Assembly (NCBI GenBank): GCA_048013815.1
Contig: CM106586.1
Span: forward strand, 16,120,001-16,184,000
DNA from: Setoptus koraiensis
Lineage: Eukaryota > Arthropoda
Length of the DNA stretch: 64,000 bases
Reading direction: 5' to 3'
Shown here: positions 8,790 to 21,600 of the stretch, piece by piece
Position numbering within the stretch: position 1 is the first letter of the stretch
How the letters are laid out: each line of letters opens with the position of its first letter
The notes under the pieces: generated by a model
Told to the model about the DNA's origin: nothing
Seen by the model: only the letters and a program-made list of their open reading frames with translations
Databases searched by the model: none
Position numbers and translations under genes: made by a program

Positions 8790-11700
8790 GGTTGAATGGC
8801 ATCGGTAGGACTGTCGTATGTGTGAATGCAAACAATATTAAACAGATCTCCTGCTAGTTAATGAGCATATCTATTACCAGTAATTGAGAATACTAACAAT
8901 TATAAAAATATAACATCAAAATACCGGTTGCAACTGTAACGGAGTTGTTTTGAAAAAATACTTGTGGCTCTACCAATATCAATCGCACGTACCAGATGGG
9001 CCTCGGCAATCAGCTGAGAGAACTTGCACATGAGCAAGATTTAAAAAAGTGCGCGCGAAAAAGTGCTGATTTTTTTCTGTTCAGTTGTTGGCAATCGGTT
9101 GCAAACAAAGATATACCACTGTCCAACAATGCTACAGTTATTGTCAGCATTAATCCGGTTGCACGAGCCTCCTTGGCTGTTATTCGCCGCTAAAAGCGAA
9201 TTACGTCTATCTTATCCGCTGCAACTGAATTATTATTCCAGCAATAATCTAGTTAGCAGCGGTCTCAAAGGTGCGCTTTCGAGCAACTTCCGGTCCATGA
9301 CCATTAAAGAGCCATCTTGTTGGACACGTTGAGGTTCCGTCTCGGTGCACTATCTCATATCTTATGTGCGACAGTGAGCGCGAGAGCAAAAAGAGCGAGA
9401 GAGAGAGAGATACTGTCGAGTGACCATGATTGAGGTGATGATAGTAACACGCTCGAATCAACCCACTTATCCGAGCAAAGTGCCCTTCCCATCGAGTACA
9501 TTGATACATATGGATGAGATGGCATGATACAGTTATAAATAAAGTGGGAGAAAGAGGGAGGCCAAACATATAAAGTGTACAGTGTAGTGCTCTATCAAAC
9601 ATTGGTCCTAGCACTAAACGTTTGATGATGATTTATCTATTTAAGATTTATGACCTCATGAAACGACAAAATGAACAAAATCGAGCGAGCAAACGAAGAT
9701 GATTAGATCATCATTGCGCATGATGATCCGATAGCCCTACACAAGTAAAGTTTAGTGTGCCACGTAGCGCGTGATGGCCCCTTTTATATATGTACCACCA
9801 CCATAGCCACCACAAACCTTTATAAACGTTGAAAGAGGAGCAACTCATTGATATAATAATGACATCTAGAGCATGCGCTATGGTTGCGCAATTCACTATT
9901 GGCAATGATGTATATCAAGCTATTAATATAAGCCCATCTCTCTCTATCTCTCTCTCTCTCTTTCTCAATGACATCATTTTAACCCATTGGCAATTTGTTG
10001 TAGTAGTCGTGAGTTCGTTGCGAATGGAAACACTTAGGCGAGCAAAGAAAGCGAAACAGCTAAACAGTTAGCGCTGGCATTCTGTCACCAGCATTCATAC
10101 AAACAGCACCATAACTTACTTATTCTACCACCACGTGAATGACTTGCGCGAAACATCGTCAAACTTAAAGAAGACCAAGCAATATCAAACAAGAACGAAT
10201 CTCCATCAAAACATAGACGAGCCTCTTTGAGACCGGAAGAACAGTGTTGTCGACCACAGAAAGACCTGCTAGCAAAATAAACTTGAGGAATTATTGCATT
10301 ATCAGCTGGAGCTGACATCTAAGTGAGTATAACTGTATTCGTTTACCTGATGCAAACGAATGAACTAACTCTAGGCACATATATTCCCGCTTGGTACATA
10401 GTACATTCAGCGGATTATGAGACTTTTACATTGACACTTTGTAAGTTTCAGTGTTAGCATTGTCTAGTCATATTGATAATTGGTTAGTTGCGAGTTAGTT
10501 AGTTGCGTAATTGGCCTCGCTGACAACAAATGACTGTCATATATATTTTATTTTAGGTCAGCTGCAGTGACTAGCCAGCTTGCTTGTTAGTCATTTCTAT
10601 CGGCATGAGCTTGAGATTGAGTTACTTTCGCTTAGTTGTCGCCATCACCACAGGCCAAATAATAATCTATCTAGTCTCTCTATTATGAGTATTATTATTA
10701 TTATCATTATTATTATTAATGATGTTAATGGCAACGAAGTGGCGTTGATCCAATTGAAAGAGACAAATTTCATTACTTGCACGACTATTACATCCTTCTC
10801 GTCTATTTGTGTGTGCCTTTCTCAAGCAATACAATTATTACTTTTGTGTCGTCACTTATAATACTACATTCAGCTTGTATTTGTCGTATACTAACTTAGT
10901 ATCTAACTTAGTAATATTCACATGGCCTCGTTCTTGTCGTCGTCTTTATTGTTGTTGACACACAAACTGTGCTAGCATAGTCGACTAATTGTGACTTGCA
11001 GCAATAAAAATTTACTAGCCCACAGCCAGTTATTTAGCTCTAGACAACTCGATGATATGATACGATCTGTGTTTCTGTCGCATTACATTTTAACACCAAC
11101 GACTAGTGTATAATCACCACATCGACATGCTTGTTGGGGCCCGATTGACTGGGCTAATTCAAGTGGTGATACATTATGACGTCGCGTCATAATCACAATG
11201 GCCTATCGCTATAGTCATCACACGATATTGGCTATCTGACAAAAGAGATTGTTGGACGACAAGTTGATACAGGACTGCGAGTGACACTGTCACTGCATAT
11301 ATGCAAGCTCATTAAGTGTTTTAACCGATGATGGCTGATTAATGTGCTGAAAAATGGCTCAACAATGACTGGCGCTCATTAGATGTCGCCCGCGATAAAA
11401 ACTGCTCGATGTATCGCAACCTAATCTTAACAGAAATTCCAACTAGCAGATATGAGGTTGTAGTAAAATTTCATCATTCAATGTTTCATGCAAGTGGAGT
11501 TTGACGACTTAAACTGACGTTTCCGGATTTTGCACTGTCGCACATTTAATATTAGGCTTTGCTACATCAGTCTCCGAGTATCTAGTCTATTAAACCCGAT
11601 AGAGAGCCTCTGTTTCCTAACAGCAGCACCTTTATCCCCGACAACGATCTCGATCAAACGACTTTGAATCGAATTGTACAAATTGATTCGCGAGATGCGA

Positions 11701-12960
11701 ACGAATTGACATCAGTGACTGCGTCATTTATTGCATCCCAAGCTCACTAATGAGCCGTTGTAAAATTTTTCGACTGGATAATCTCAACCACTGCTGACGA
11801 TATCCTGCTGCAATTCCAAGCAGCAGTATTCTCGATTATAGTATTATATTTAGGTGTTATTCTATTGATATTCGGTAGCAAAACATCGAGCAGTTTACGG
11901 GTGTGAACCCATCAAAAGAGCTCTGGCGGGGTGAAGTGAGTTCATTTGCTGATTCGATACCTGGCACTACCACCCAACAGCGACCATCAATCAGCTGCCA
12001 CATTGGCATATCCGCCCGAGCTCGATCTATCTGGCCAATGGTAGATATTTATTGGAGAATAGGCAATTGGCAATTACGAAAACAAGAACAAAGCGTTTCG
12101 TGAAGTATAACTTCGGAAGCTTCGTTGGCAAATTCGTTTCGAGTTGCCTGCAGCGTTAACTTTTTGCCAGCGAGCGAAAAATTTGCATAAACAAAATTAA
12201 GTGGGATCCGCTAGTTAGAGCTGCCTTTATTATTGTGTGATAGTATTATGTAACTTGCGATCTCTGAGCCGGCGGTAGAGAGTGAAAAAAAGAAAACAAA
12301 ATTCAATTCAAACAGTTGTGCAAACAGTAGTCATCGGCAGTGCACAATTTTATCGCGCAACGCCGCTGGTATTCAATGGAATCAAATCAAATAATCTCAT
12401 TCATGTTCGAGCCACAAATGGCCATATATTCTAATATATGTATTATACATGTAATATGTATTAGAATATTAAATCAAATCAAATCAACGACAATGACATT
12501 ACATGGTGCTTTCGCGTGTCTGCATTCATCAATCTTTTGGCCTCAGTCTGGCCCGATTGTCATATCATTTGATTCACGCAGTCTACGCGAATGTATGCTG
12601 GAACATTGCGCAATATCCTCACAAGCCCACTTGTGATTGTTGTTGTCGTTGCTGTCGTTGTTGTTGTTGTTGTTGTTGCGCCAACAGTATAGTGCTCTCG
12701 TTCATGCTGTTGTTGAAGCAGTTTTTTAGAGTTTTCGCGCACAAAATGCCTCTTTGTCTCTAAAGGAGTCGCCTCTCTTTCTTTTTGCCCTCTCCAGAGA
12801 TCGGCTTGCAATTGATAGATATATATTGAATGTGCACCTAATTGCCAATTTGTACCATCGAGCGGGAGTTGCCCTGCTGTCATCAATTCACGATGTATTG
12901 GTGCGATAATCAAGCGAAGCCGAGTCGTTGCAGAAAGAGAAAAAAAACGAAGCCAAGTTG
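8790..12960. other. AT-richer gene-free stretch upstream of spatacsin
   Basis: I see no convincing gene here. The stretch holds the spatacsin promoter side and scattered simple repeats: GA at about 9391-9411, CT at about 9932-9962, ATT at about 10684-10720, and a TTG/GTT tract at about 12634-12680. The open frames present are short, low in complexity and match nothing I know. A hairpin with 11-bp perfect arms (12426-12436 and 12459-12469, core TATTCTAATA) is the only clear secondary structure. Small exons of a gene I do not recognise, or non-coding RNA, cannot be excluded. Confidence 0.5.
12426..12469. repeat. AT-rich inverted repeat
   Basis: The left arm ATATTCTAATA (12426-12436) is exactly complementary to the right arm TATTAGAATAT (12459-12469), with a 22-nt AT-rich spacer. 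It may be chance in such AT-rich DNA. Confidence 0.45.
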
Positions 12961-14153
12961 AGAGAGGATTAATTAAGCATTAATGCGCCCGTCCTTGGAA
13001 ACTGAGCGAACAGTGTTGAATTTAAACTCGCTGTCGGCGCTGGCAAGCCCTGTCTCCCGGCCCATTGTCTGATTGGGCAGACCGTTGTCGCGACCGTTCG
13101 GCACGGATGAGGCGCTCAGCCTGACCGATTCACTTGTGCGACTGTCGTCCACATCGACCGGGCCCGTCGCTCGAGCCGGGCCGACGCGAGCCGCACTATA
13201 CACGAAGCAGCCGGCCCGAGCAGCCGGCCCGACCAAGTGACAATAATCGAAGCCGATTGAATCGTGAGCGTTGGCCCGAATCTGTCTGTGTGACCGACTG
13301 AGGCGCTTGCAAGAAACGGTGGCCAGGTGAGGCACAAAAACAGTGAGTTGGTTGTTGCCGTTTCGTTGCGTCACAGCCGGCAGTCGGCGGGGGTCAGATT
13401 CACTTTGGTGCATCATTAGCCGACGTGATTGGTCGTTTAGAAGGGCTGAAGAAAGCGCAACATCCAGACCTGGCGGTGCTGTAATGGCTTGTATGGCCGG
13501 GGCCCCGCACAAATACTCCCACACAAACAATGCTCGCTCACGCAAATATTGAAGTGTGTACCAGGCGCCGACGCGGTCATGCTGCCACTACAACAAAAAA
13601 CACTTTCCATAAACGGACAGAATAAAATGGGCTCGTTGGCTCGACCGATTCAAGAGTCAGGTTCGGCTGCTTCGACCATTCAACGTTTTGAAAACAATTC
13701 TTTAATGGGGCCAAAAAACAATGCGCATCGCGTTGGTCCACTGACGGCAATTGAGCCGATCGGCCGCGGGCCCGATTGATCAGTCGGTCGATTGGCGACA
13801 CGAGTAGCACGAGACGCAACACAGAGTGTATCTGTGTTACATAATGTCGCGACGGGGAGCCCAGAAACTTTCTGACAGTGAACACAGTGGCTCACAGGAA
13901 ACCACTGCTACTGCGAGACGGCTATTACTGTCTGCTGTCGTCTCGGCTGTTGTTGTCGGTGGTGTTGTCGTTGTTGCGCTGGCGCGCTTATTCTGTCAAT
14001 CTAGCCGAGAATAGTCGCCGGCAATGGCTTCGAGCCAGAGCAGTTGTTCATTTATTTAGCTGGCTGCATTGTCAATGGCAACATAATCTCCTTACTCTCC
14101 TAATCGATTTGTCGCGCAATGATTATTTTGTGTGTTTGTGTGCCCAACGATAT

Positions 14154-14205
14154 GCCCCATTCTGGCCCATTCTACCCCATTCTGGCCCATTCTACCCCAT
14201 TCTGG
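14154..14205. repeat. 10-bp minisatellite (CCCATTCTGG / CCCATTCTAC)
   Basis: About five decamers alternate regularly between a TCTGGCCCAT and a TCTACCCCAT version, giving a 20-bp higher-order unit. Confidence 0.8.
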
Positions 14206-14826
14206 CGCTGCAACTGCCAGCGACCGTTAGTCCTAGTAATAGTGGTAATAATACAATGTTACGTAATGTCTCCAACTCCAGTTACACACACACACACACT
14301 CACACAGTTGCGTAATGTTACCTGTCCGGCTGCTGTAAATGTGTGTGTGGGTGTGTGTCTGGACGACAATAAGTGTCGTGTACATACCGGCGCGGGTGCT
14401 ATTACAGGTAGCTGGCGAGCCGGTTTGCATTGGCCAGAGATCAGCGCGAGAGATACATGAGACGTGGGTGATATATGAGACAGAGAGACTTTGAATAGAC
14501 TGCGAATGGACGCGACAGAGGCACCGACAAACAAACGGATGGACAGATAGATAGATAGATATGCGCCAGATAGGCAGCGAAATGAAGATGTCCAGCCAAG
14601 TCTAAATTTAGTCGCTATTTAGTTGGGCCTGGCGAGCGAGCGAGCGACGCACCTGTAAGCTGCGAGCTGGTCACTTGGGTCATATTGGTTATATTAATCA
14701 CTCTGGTCACTTTGGTGCGCCCGTTTGCAGATTAAATAATAATATAAATACAACGATAATGGAGCGATACACGAGTTGTCGTTTGCGTGTGTGTAACTTT
14801 ATGCGCGATTGTACTCTTATCGCGCC

Positions 14827-14925
14827 ACCCGATCTGCCCGATTTGCCCGATCTGCCCGATTTGCCCGATCTGCCCGATCTGCCCGATCTACCTAATGTAC
14901 CCAATGTACCCAATGTACCCAATGT
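14827..14925. repeat. 9-bp minisatellite array in two families
   Basis: There are seven tandem GCCCGATYT-like units (14827-14889), followed directly and in register by four ACCYAATGT units (14890-14925). The period is unbroken at nine across the switch. Read on the plus strand it would give PDL/PNV tripeptides, but no real gene is evident around it. Confidence 0.85.
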
Positions 14926-15141
14926 GCGCGATATAACGACCACCGAACGCTGCTGATACTGTTTGCCGATAAAGACGGCCACCACTCGCTCAGGTGATCA
15001 TCTTTAATCTAATGTCTCTCGTATGTAATGTCCAGCGGGCACTTGGCCAAGTCAAACGGATAAATTTATCCGAGTTAATCATTTGACTCGCCGGCTGCGT
15101 CGGGCCCCAAAACGCTGACCGACAGAGCGAGTGTTTGTTTT

Positions 15142-15195
15142 GCGAGTGGGGCGCACTCGCTCGCAATGGGCAACCTGGGGTTGCCCATTGCGAGC
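15142..15195. repeat. Two overlapping perfect hairpins
   Basis: One hairpin pairs GCGAGTG (15142-15148) with CACTCGC (15154-15160). A second pairs the 17-base arm 15159-15175 (core CTCGCAATGGGCAACC) with 15179-15195 around a three-base TGG loop. They share bases 15159-15160, so a single strand could not fully form both at once. Confidence 0.8.
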
Positions 15196-15967
15196 CCAGA
15201 GTCCAGCTGGCCGCTTGTATCCGCTGACCCTTCGCTCTCCGACCAGCCGACCAAAAGAATGTTCGCGAATGGTCGTGGGGCCCGACAAGCGGCCCCTCAA
15301 TTGTCAGCCTGCCGCGAATTCGCCAGGCTCGACGCCGGGGCCCAGTGGTTGCGATGCAATTTGCATCGACAGGTTGCCAGCAGAGCGAGCAGTTGCCGGT
15401 TGCCAATTGATAGTGGCCCTAGGCTCTCAAGCAAACCGCTTCGAGAGATGCAAGCAGCCAGTGGGGCCCCGATTCAGGTGTGTGTGTGTGTGTGTGTTTA
15501 CAATGTCATGAGCTATCAAATGGTTGCAGCCATTATCCGGGCAACTGTATCAGCGCCGCGATCATCAGACACAAGTTTGTCGCTGAGACAGGATAAATGA
15601 GATTGACGATAATGGCACTGTTCAGCACTGATACAAAGACCTGGCTGCATTTATCTAGTTGGTGTACCTTTGGATTTTGGCGCCGGTAATCCAATGCAAA
15701 CAATTGTTTGGCTCACTAGATTGTCGCTGACTAGAATCAGCGAGCAAAATCAGTGAGTGAACACATAATCAGACTAGCAACTTATTTGTTGTTTGCCGAC
15801 CCTTGTTTCGGGCACGGGCCCCGCTGCATTGACTGTGCGTGGGGGTGGGGGGCCCTTAGGCCATGTTAGTGGCCCTATTGCGGGCCTCGTCAAAATGACA
15901 TTACAGCGTCCAATTGTCCGCGTTGGCCGATCGCACGACACAGTGAGCGCGTTTTGCGTTGCCGGGC

Positions 15968-15989
15968 CGGCTCGGGCCGGCCCGAGCCG
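15968..15989. repeat. 22-bp perfect GC-rich palindrome
   Basis: CGGCTCGGGCC at 15968-15978 is followed with no spacer by its exact reverse complement at 15979-15989. Confidence 0.8.
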
Positions 15990-16927
15990 CTGACTGTCAA
16001 GTGTCGATTGACATGGATCGCCCCCCCCCCCCATCGAACGGGGGCCCAAAAGGAGGCTCGCTGGCGACCAGTCATGTTGTGAATTGTCTGTCAACGCCGG
16101 CCATAAACAACAACTTGTCGTCTGAGCTAACGACCGCCGCCAGCATAGCGGCCAATGTCGGTCGCCGCTCATCCGTCCATCGGCGGCTGCAAACATAATT
16201 ATGCCGCTCGCACAATCGTCAAACTAATTTGTCGCTCGTCGCTCCTCGCTGCGCCACCGTCGGCCCGACGGGCCCCAAAATTGGGAGTCGCCCGCCAGCC
16301 GCGAGCCGCCAGCCGAACGGTCTGACGGGCTCGCGGTGCGCCGACTCCATGTTAATCGACAGTCAATCAATACAGCCCGTGTTGCGGGCGGGCTCGCTCG
16401 CCCATTGGCATGCTCGCAGGCCCACAAATGGAACTGGCTGGCTGTTCGGCTGGCTGTTCGGCTGGCTGGCTGGCCGGCGGTGCTGGCTGCGAAACCGGAA
16501 GTAAATTAATGGAAATGTATGCACACACGGCGAGCGGCGACACATTGGCGGGCCCGACGGTACCGTCCAGACGATACGGTCGCGCGCGCCGCTGCCAGAT
16601 ATAACTGCTATAACATTATATAATGCACGATAACAATATTTGCGCACACATCCATTTATTAATTTTGCACGTTTCGCTATCTTTCGCTGACTGTTCGCGA
16701 ATTTGTTCTCGCTGCGCTAGGTACCGTGGGCCGGCCGACGGGCCTCTCGGCGCGCCCCTCGACTGTGCCGAGCTCATATCAGTTCCACTTACATCTCATA
16801 TCCATCTTTTTCGCTCGTTATTCCAGCCAACGTTATTCCGCCCGCACTCACACTCAACGGACGACCGCGCGTACGTGTCGGCGCGCCCTTGTACGTGTCA
16901 CTGTTTGTGTTGCGCGTGCTGGCCCGT

Positions 16928-16991
16928 TGGATCGCCCCCGCTCAGACGCTGGGTCCCGCGCTCAGACGCTGGATCGCCCGCTCAGACGCTG
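16928..16991. repeat. 20-bp tandem repeat, about three copies
   Basis: The core CGCTCAGACGCTGG recurs three times at 20-bp spacing (near 16939, 16959 and 16979), joined by GGATCGCCC/GGTCCCG linkers. Confidence 0.75.
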
Positions 16992-19276
16992 TGCAGTGCT
17001 GTGCGCCTTCTATCGGCGCGCAAATTGGCGCCTCGGTGCGCCATTGCACGCGCTTCGCTCGACGCTGCTGGGGCCCCTCTCCGAATGAAACGACTCGGCG
17101 CCCAACGACCACGACGAGCCAGCCGGCGCGATATATCCGCCAATATATCATAATGTTGGCTTGCCGAGACGCTGCTGCAATATTCATGACGCGCGCTATC
17201 TAGTTGATTTGTCGCGCCGGCCCGTCCCAAGTGTTCGCCAGTTAATAAGTCCGCCGAGGCCCGTTTACTGACAGTGTTTACAGTCGCTGCAGCGCACTGT
17301 CCACGGGCCGCCGCCGCTGGCACCGCGGCCGCTCTCGAGCGCCGCCACAGGAAGGATCCAGTTGCAAATGGGCGCTCGTGGCGGCCCCATTCGCAAATAT
17401 GCTCGCTGGCAAGTGTGTAACTGGCGGCGGCGGCGCAACACTCCCACAATTGTCGCTGCGCCCGTGCGGATAACGGGCCGCCGTCGCTCGTCAAACACAA
17501 CTCGGCCGCTTGCTTGCCGCCGTCGAGCTGATCGTGCAGATTGGCCAGATCGATAGCGGCTAACGGCGTTGTTAATTTGTGTACTTTGGCGCCCGCTCTG
17601 TTGCGGCTGCCCGTGCTGTTGCAGCCGCCCGGCCCGTCAACAATGCCGGGCTGGTTGCGGCGCGTCGCCGGTTGGCTGGCCTGCGTCGTGCCGAAATGGT
17701 CGGACTTGGGACGGGCGCCACCAGAGCGCCAATTATAACGCAGCGAGCGCCGATAATTTAGTTTTGGGCGAGTTGTTGACTCGCCATAAATTTTGTTTTT
17801 ATACACACACGCCGCGCCGAGAGTCTTGCAAAAGTCTGGCCCCATCGGCCGGCCCCATCGCGACTCGCGGCCGTTAACTCGCGGCCAACAGAGCTAGTGG
17901 GGCCAAGGTACGCGCTGCACTGGCTAAACAAACTGACCCACTTATCGGTCGGACACGCCACGAGGCCGGGCGAGCCAATTTGCGCGAGTCGCATCGCGTC
18001 GCAATTAACCGCGCCCGCCGGGATCAAGCGGGCCCGCAAAGACACCGCGCGCGCGCGCGCTTTGAGCAATAGCCTATGACTGCCGCAACGCGTCAAATCG
18101 CATTGCATCGCGCCGTCGATGTCGGCGCCGGCTCGTCGGTGTGGGCGGCCAGTGGGCGGCCAATCCGCGGCCAATCCGCGGCATGTAAACGACATAGACG
18201 ACCTATGATAGACCGGGCGAGACGCGGCCCCTCGCTGGCCGGCGTTTGGCCATTTCTGCGCTCCGTCCATCGATTATAATTACCATCAAGCGATCGGCGG
18301 ACCGGCAGCCAGCCACACCGCTGCCGCCCCCGACCGGCGGCTGACCGTCCGATCAGCTCTGGCAGCCGGATCGGCTCGGGCCGACGAGCTCGGGCACCGA
18401 GCGCCGGGCAGCGCCAGAGCGACATCCAATATGGGGCCGATATGTGCGATATGTCGCACAACGCAAACAGCGCCACCTATTCTGTCACCTCTGATTGATG
18501 ACGACGATGGGCAGACGCGGGCCCGACACACACCAGACACAAATATCGGCCGGGCTTAGTGCGCCGGCCAGCGGGGCCCCCGACAAAGAGCGGACATGAC
18601 ATGGGTTTATTTGTTGCAGCAGCGGCGGCGGCGTATAAATTCTGAGCCATAAATTAGATTGTTGCGTTGTTTCTATTTGTTTGTTTGTTTGCTGGCCAGC
18701 GCGAGGCTGCAAGGTTAATGCAATTGCGCGCCGTCTGGCCACGCTGAGGTCGAGCAGATGCGCCCGCAACTCGCCGCAACCGATGCCGCACGACAGCCCG
18801 AGCGGGCTAGAGCCAGGCGCATCCGCAACGAGGGCGATAATATGACAAGATAATACTCGCAAATACTCATCATTTTTTCCCGAGCCCGAGCGGCTCATTT
18901 CGGCAACGCCAGCCGGCCAGCGGTGAGTGCGTCGTGTGCCGTCGTCGTCGGTCTGGGCACCCAATCCGGCGGGCGCTCATGCCTGACAGGTAACCGGGTA
19001 TTATGTGCGCAACTTGTCGAGTTGGCCAACTGGCCACCGTTTTGCATGGCCGCCCCAGTGGCCGCGCTGCCTGATGAATTGTGACCCGGTGCGAGAGGGG
19101 CCCGGTTTGCGGGCGCAATTGTCGCTCGCTGCGAGCGCTCCCGACGCTTGCGAGCGCTTTCAAACGGTTCGAGCGGTTTAAATGGCTCGTTGGCGATTCC
19201 GCGCACGGCGCGCTGATGCGGGCCGATCGCTACGCTCGTTCGCTCGATACCGAGCCCGATACGCGCCCCCAGCGCT

Positions 19277-19320
19277 GGGCCCCAAACGGTGGGCCCCAAA
19301 CGGTGGGCCTCAAACGGTGA
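19277..19320. repeat. 15-bp tandem repeat carrying GGGCCCC
   Basis: There are three copies of a GGGCCCCAAACGGTG-type unit, the last with GGGCCTC. This shows locally how the GGGCCCCAAA word of the block can multiply by tandem duplication. Confidence 0.8.
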
Positions 19321-19673
19321 GCCAATGGGGGCATTTTTTAGCGGGGGCCAGATTAGCCGGATTTCAATGCGTCTGTGTGTGTGTGTGTGCGTGTGCTGGC
19401 CCGAGCGCAAATTGTCCCCTTGCCGGGCGCGCGCGCAGGTTACGCATCTATGCACTCGCCATGCTGGATATACACTGACGGTGATTACGCAATGGGCCCC
19501 CGTGCGCAATGCCAGCCTGGCTGGCAGCCAGTTAGCCGGCCCGTCAGCTAGCCCGTCAGCCGGCGGCCGCTCACCAGTGGGCATGTTTTGATTTAATGCG
19601 GCCCGTTGTTGCCTGGAACAAGCTCGCCAAGCTTTCATCCGGCCGTGCCCGCTGCCCGCACGGGCACTTGCCA

Positions 19674-19781
19674 CCGGCACAACCGGCGCAACCGGCGCAA
19701 CTGGCGCAACTGGCGCAACTGGCGCAACTGGCGCAACTGGCGCAACTGGCACAACTGGCGCAATTGGCACAACTGGCTGCA
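19674..19781. repeat. 9-bp minisatellite (CTGGCGCAA), about 12 copies
   Basis: About twelve units are in register, starting as CCGGCRCAA and becoming CTGGCGCAA, with a few single-base variants near the end. The minus strand reads as a Val-Ala-Pro repeat inside a 318-codon open frame that I judge non-coding. Confidence 0.85.
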
Positions 19782-20769
19782 GGGGAGCCGTTTGTTGGGA
19801 TATAACGTTGCGCGGGTATAACGTGGCCGGGGTCGCTTGGGCGCGATTCACACCTTGGCGCCAGTGGGGCCAGATTAAGCTGTCTGTAGAGAGAGTGAAT
19901 TGAGCGGGAAGGGGGGGGGGCGGCGGCGCGGGCGAAATAAAATTGACAAAAAAGAAGCGAAGCCATTGAAGCGAAACGCTGATTTCACTCTATGATTTCC
20001 AGTTGGCTTCGTCGCTCATATTGAAACCTTTTTGCCGAGTTGCTTCTTTTCGCGTCACCGGCTTGCGGGGCCCCCGTTTTAGAGCGCGAGCGGGCAAACA
20101 GGGCGCCCTGGCGTCGGCCTGGGCGAACTAGGGCAACACTTTTCGACGCTACGAATTGAAATTGTCGCCATCCCGACACAACTGGCGACTGATCGACTAG
20201 GCCGACCTGCGAATTGCGTTGCTGCTCGTGCCGGTCGTGTTATTGGTGCGCGTTAAGCGGCTTGCAAGTCCCGTCAGCCAGCGGACAAAAATTGCAAAAA
20301 TCGCAAAAATCGCTCCATCTACCAAAACCATGCCAACCCCGTCTAATGTCCGGTTGCCGGCTCGCCCGAGCACCGAGCACCGAGCGCCGAGCACCTAGCG
20401 CCGCCGCCGCTTGCCAGTCATAATCGGTCACATCCGGCAGGGGCGCTGCCGAGACTGGCAGTGGCCCACAAACGTGGGTCGCACTGGGCTAGGCTCGAGT
20501 GGCGCTGGCACGAGCCGGCAGAAATGAGATTGTCTGGCTGGTGGCATAAAAATAATAATAACGCCGCCAACACCGGACCGGTGGCATGTGGGCCCCGGCG
20601 ACAAGTGCCAGCGCTGGCACGGCTTCTATTTATTTGACGTTTTGGCATCGTTGGCTGATGTTGTCATTGTCGATTTCTCATTGTCGGGGGGCCCCGACTT
20701 TCAATTTGCTCCTCTGCCGAGCTCCAAATGTACAAGTGTGGCAAGTGTGTGTTGGCCGCGTTGCGTCTA

Positions 20770-20804
<35 letters not shown>

Positions 20805-20809
20805 GCTGG
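20770..20809. repeat. TGGC tetranucleotide tract
   Basis: About ten tandem TGGC units, with one CCGG variant at the 3' end. Confidence 0.85.
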
Positions 20810-21345
20810 AGCGCGTGTTGGCGTGCGTGTCGGTGTGCGTGCGGGTGACGGGCGCCCGGCGAGCCGGCCCGGCCGGGCCGGTTGCGCAACCAGTCAAATT
20901 AGCATCAGCGCCCGAACGCGTCAGCCAAAGCGCGTTTGTTGTAACACGACAACAATAACAACAACAATAAACAACAATTTTCAAATATTATTATTATCGT
21001 CGCATGTGTCGACGCCTACAACTTTGGCATTGTCATATTTTGTTGCCGCTGCAGCCAATAAGCCAGCAAACTTGCCAGTTTGCTCGCGAGTCGCCGACTC
21101 GTGCAAAATAAAACGGCGCCAGTTTTAGACTGAAACCTTCAGTGAAGCTGAAGTGAGGCCCGGCCGAGAGAAATGCGCACACCGTTTTATACAATTTCCA
21201 AACATTTATTTTCTATTCAAAAGTTGCAAGAAATGATGGCGCAAATGGAGCTGACAGCCGAGACAACCCACTCACACAAAAGCGGCGCTCACCTCGGCCA
21301 GTGTCCAGTGGTCACTCGACCCAATTAAGTAGTTACGCCCTGGGC

Positions 21346-21376
<31 letters not shown>

Positions 21377-21484
21377 GTTGCAGACAGGTGCTGGCTGTCG
21401 GCGCCAGCGCGTGCAAACCGTGAGCGTGTGGCTTCTCTCGGGCCCCAAAAGGCTGGCCGTTCGAACGGGCGCAATTGTTGCGAA

Positions 21485-21600
21485 CGCTGTCGAACAGTCG
21501 AACGGTCAAACCGGCCAACAGCCGAACGGCCGAACAGTCGAACGGTCGAACGGTCGAACCGGCGAACAGCCGAACTGTCGAGCCGTCGAAGCGTCCAATG
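21485..21600. repeat. Degenerate GTCGAACGG-type repeat
   Basis: The words GTCGAAC, GCCGAAC and GGCGAAC recur roughly every 9-10 bp with substitutions, making a decayed minisatellite rich in TCGA. Confidence 0.7.

Noticed and set aside
8789-8831. Earlier start for spatacsin
   Set aside because: The frame extends 14 codons upstream, but the first of these is TTG, not ATG. The ATG at 8789 is the first real start.
16982-17845. 287-codon minus-strand open frame
   Set aside because: Its composition follows the GC-rich DNA, it overlaps several open frames on the other strand, and nothing in the translation resembles a known family.
18895-19851. 318-codon minus-strand open frame with a Val-Ala-Pro repeat
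   Set aside because: It is open because the DNA is GC-rich and the 9-bp minisatellite lacks stops. Other frames on both strands are equally open, and no domain, signal or splice pattern supports a gene.
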